Source of the DNA: CAMFLJ01 sp963702555
GTDB taxonomy: Bacteria; Actinomycetota; Acidimicrobiia; Acidimicrobiales; Acidimicrobilacustridaceae
DNA length: 64,000 bases
Direction of reading: 5' to 3'
Assembly (NCBI GenBank): GCA_963702555.1
Contig: CAVPCW010000013.1
Coordinates: 186,001 to 250,000, forward strand
The translations under genes and the position numbers were made by a program. Every line of letters begins with the position of its first letter. The first letter of the stretch is position 1. Shown here piece after piece: positions 61,885 through 64,000 of the stretch. Under the pieces are notes generated by a model that did not search any database, was not told the origin of the DNA, and saw only the letters and a list, made by a program, of their open reading frames with translations.

Positions 61885-63036
61885 GTGCTCACACCACTCG
61901 ACGACACGCTGCGCCACGTCCTGGCGACGACGTTCGACCACGCCGGCACCAGCGATCCGCGGTTCTTCGACCGCTACTGGTTCGCCATCTACGACCCGGC
62001 GGGCACCGACCTCGCCATCAACACGGGCATGTGCTCGTACCTGAACATGAACGTGATCGACGGCTACGCCGCCGTGATCAGGAACGGGAAGCAGCACAAC
62101 GTCCGCGTCGCCGGCGCCCTGCGGCCCCAGCTGTTCGACTCGCCCGCCGAGGTCACCTCGGTCGGCCCGCTGCGCGCCGAGGTGATCGAGCCGTTCCGCC
62201 GCCTGCGGCTGTCGCTCGACGGCGGCCGTGACGACGGCATGGCCTTCGACCTCGAGTGGACCGCGACCCTCGACCCCCACGAGGAGGACCAGCACTTCAG
62301 CCGGGTCCGGGGCCGGGTCAACCAGGACTACCGCCGCTACAACCAGTCGGGGCGGGTCAACGGCTGGGTCGAGCTCGGCGGCGAGCGCACCGAGGTGCGC
62401 GACTGGTGGGGTGGCCGAGACCACTCCTGGGGTGTGCGCACCGACATCGCCGGCGGCGAGCCGGTCACCGGGCCCGAGGAGCCCCGCAACGGCCGCACCG
62501 GCTTCCTCTGGACCTGGCTCATCTTCGGCACCGAGGACGCGGGCGGCTACGTGCAGCTCCAGGAGCTCCCCGACGGCTCGGCCATCCACTCCGAGGGGAT
62601 GGTCCGCTGGGCCGACGGCGCCCGCATCACCTCCAACGAGGTGAGCCTCGACTTCGAGGTGCTCCCGGGCACCCGCCGCTTCGCCGACGCCACCTGGACC
62701 CTCCACCGCGCGTCGGGGCCCGGGGCCGGCGACTGGAAGCTGCGGGTGCGACCCATCAGCCGGTCGCTGTCGATGCTCGGCCTCGGCTACTCGATGGGCT
62801 ACGCCGACGGCCGCGGCTTCGGGGTGTGGCGGGGCGAGGAGCACGTCGAGCACGACGTCTTCGACGTCTCCCACGACGAGGACGTCGTGCTGCCCGACGG
62901 CACCGTCGACCGGCCCTACCACCGCGACTGCGCGGTGCTGGTGGAGGTCATCGCCCCCGACGGGACGGTCTCCACGGGCGCCGGCCACGCCGCCATCCTG
63001 CCCACCGGCGAGCTGCCGCTGCGGGGCCTGGTCTGA
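61885..63036 (+). CDS. Conserved hypothetical beta-rich protein
   Basis: A 383-residue soluble protein with no transmembrane segment. It is rich in beta-strand and tryptophan motifs, notably NGWVELGGERTEVRDWWGGRDHSWGVR and RTGFLWTWLIFGTEDAGGYV. The pattern recalls hydroxyneurosporene-synthase/AttH-like lipocalin folds, but I cannot assign a family. The GTG at 61885 follows GGGGGG. A phosphotransferase gene starts 3 bases after its stop, so the two are probably co-expressed and functionally linked. Confidence 0.72.
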   Translation: MLTPLDDTLRHVLATTFDHAGTSDPRFFDRYWFAIYDPAGTDLAINTGMCSYLNMNVIDGYAAVIRNGKQHNVRVAGALRPQLFDSPAEVTSVGPLRAEVIEPFRRLRLSLDGGRDDGMAFDLEWTATLDPHEEDQHFSRVRGRVNQDYRRYNQSGRVNGWVELGGERTEVRDWWGGRDHSWGVRTDIAGGEPVTGPEEPRNGRTGFLWTWLIFGTEDAGGYVQLQELPDGSAIHSEGMVRWADGARITSNEVSLDFEVLPGTRRFADATWTLHRASGPGAGDWKLRVRPISRSLSMLGLGYSMGYADGRGFGVWRGEEHVEHDVFDVSHDEDVVLPDGTVDRPYHRDCAVLVEVIAPDGTVSTGAGHAAILPTGELPLRGLV

Positions 63037-63039
63037 GCC

Positions 63040-64000
63040 GTGGCCGAGAGCAGCCTCACCACCCCTGACCGCCTGGCCCTCCTGCTCGGCTGGCTGGCCG
63101 GGCAGCTCGGGGCCGACGACCTCCGCCTCGTCGAGGAGCCCCGACCGGCCTCCAACGGCTCGTCGAACGAGACGGCGATGCTGCGCTGCGGCTGGACCGA
63201 TGCCGACGGCCGGGCGGTCGAGCGCGGCTTCGTGGCCCGCACCGCGCCGCGGGCCGAGGGGCTGTTCCTCACCTACGACCTGCGCAAGCAGTACCTGACG
63301 ATGGCGGCGCTGGCCGACACCGACGTGCCGGTGCCCGCATTGGTGGGCTTCGGAGGCGCCGAGGTGCTGGGCGAGGAGTTCTACGTGATGGAGGCGGCGC
63401 CGGGCGAGGCCCCTCCCGACCTCCCGCCCTACACCACGACGGGCTGGCTGCTCGAGGCCGACCCCGCCGACCAACGCCGGGCCCACGACCGCACCCTCGA
63501 GGTGATGGCCCGCATCCACCGCCTCGACATCACCCGGCTCGACCTCGGGTTCATGAGCCCCGACGGCAGCCGCGGGCTCGACGCCCAGCTCGACGACACC
63601 GAGCGCTGGTACCGCTGGGCCGCCGGCGACCGACCCCAGCCCACCATGGCCGCGGTGCTGGCCTGGCTGCGGGCCAACGTGCCAACGGACCTCCCCGCCG
63701 AGGGCCTCAACTGGGGCGACGCCCGCTTCGGCAACGTCCTCTACGAGGACTTCGAGCCGGTGTGCGTCCTCGACTGGGAGATGGCGGCGATCGGCCCCGC
63801 CGAGGTCGACCTGGGGTGGTGGTGGTTCATGAACCGCTACTACACCGAGGGCACCGGCGTGCCACCCCTGCCCGGGTTCCCGTCGGAGGCCGACGCCCGG
63901 GCCCACTACGAGGCGGCCCTCGGTCGACCCCTGCCGCGACATGCGCTTCTACGAGGTGCTGGCCGGGTTCCGCTTCGGGATCATCTTCATCCGGGCCGCA
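63040..64000 (+). CDS. Phosphotransferase-family kinase (partial, +1 frameshift near the edge)
   Basis: An APH-fold small-molecule kinase truncated by the window end. The GTG at 63040 lies 3 bases after the previous stop. The Brenner motif is altered to NWGDARFGNVLY, with Trp in place of the usual His, and the metal site is VLDWEMAAIGP. Near 63934 the frame breaks; deleting one C gives PLRDMRFYEVLAGFRFGI, which continues to the edge. It is a distant paralogue of the gene at 23918-25003. Confidence 0.82.
   Translation, partial: MAESSLTTPDRLALLLGWLAGQLGADDLRLVEEPRPASNGSSNETAMLRCGWTDADGRAVERGFVARTAPRAEGLFLTYDLRKQYLTMAALADTDVPVPALVGFGGAEVLGEEFYVMEAAPGEAPPDLPPYTTTGWLLEADPADQRRAHDRTLEVMARIHRLDITRLDLGFMSPDGSRGLDAQLDDTERWYRWAAGDRPQPTMAAVLAWLRANVPTDLPAEGLNWGDARFGNVLYEDFEPVCVLDWEMAAIGPAEVDLGWWWFMNRYYTEGTGVPPLPGFPSEADARAHYEAALGRPLPRHALLRGAGRVPLRDHLHPGR

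Overview
This window is very GC-rich chromosomal DNA from an actinobacterium. No transposase, phage gene, CRISPR array or rRNA is visible. Actinobacterial markers are crgA, the pknB-pbpA-rodA-pstP-fhaB-fhaA cluster followed by tRNA-Leu (as in Mycobacterium), a mycothiol-dependent-type DinB/MPI protein, an NDMA-dependent nicotinoprotein alcohol dehydrogenase and many GTG starts with GTGA stop/start overlaps. The abundance of acyl-CoA enzymes, Coq4-like proteins and amidohydrolases, with no mycolate genes in view, suggests a deep-branching lineage such as Acidimicrobiia. That placement is inference.

Layout. 1-4.6 kb: a leftward acyl-CoA operon (two crotonase-fold proteins, a carboxyltransferase, a TetR regulator, a small ORF and a zinc alcohol dehydrogenase). 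4.7-7.8 kb: an NTF2-fold protein, a dihydrodipicolinate-reductase-like enzyme, two tiny coupled ORFs and a GT39-type membrane glycosyltransferase. 7.9-10.9 kb: a secreted DUF1501/DUF1800 pair. 11.1-16.9 kb: two SDRs, an exported intradiol-dioxygenase-like lipoprotein, a three-gene cassette of poorly known proteins (DUF2855, a DUF1330-like protein and an unrecognised family) and a MarR regulator. 17-23.7 kb: an esterase, an MMPL transporter, an NDMA-type alcohol dehydrogenase, a DUF2889 protein and an amidohydrolase. 23.9-32 kb: a phosphotransferase, a BKACE-type enzyme, an SDR, a two-subunit acyl-CoA dehydrogenase pair and two tandem Coq4-like genes. 32-38.7 kb: a MarR/amidohydrolase operon with a visible operator, an rRNA-type methyltransferase, a cyclopropane fatty acid synthase, and HtpX with its partners.

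38.7-43.2 kb: a Ca-type P-ATPase and two TrkA-like NAD-binding proteins. 43.3-49.8 kb: carbohydrate genes (GH15, zwf, a histidine phosphatase, a sugar porter) and a heavily frame-disrupted PIG-L deacetylase. 49.9-52 kb: a flavodoxin, a thiolase and a small membrane protein. 52.2-60.6 kb: the cell-division/cell-wall Ser/Thr kinase cluster and tRNA-Leu(CAG). 60.7-64 kb: a second DHDPR-like enzyme, an unknown protein and a phosphotransferase cut by the right edge.

Two themes cross the window. First, at least twelve genes carry +1 frameshifts. In the eleven that can be repaired, each is fixed by deleting one base, usually a G or C. Because rodA and fhaB are among them, sequencing insertion errors are more likely than gene decay. 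Second, several intergenic gaps hold long, nearly perfect hairpins lacking a U-tract that probably act as terminators. No gene-free stretch exceeds about 220 bases.
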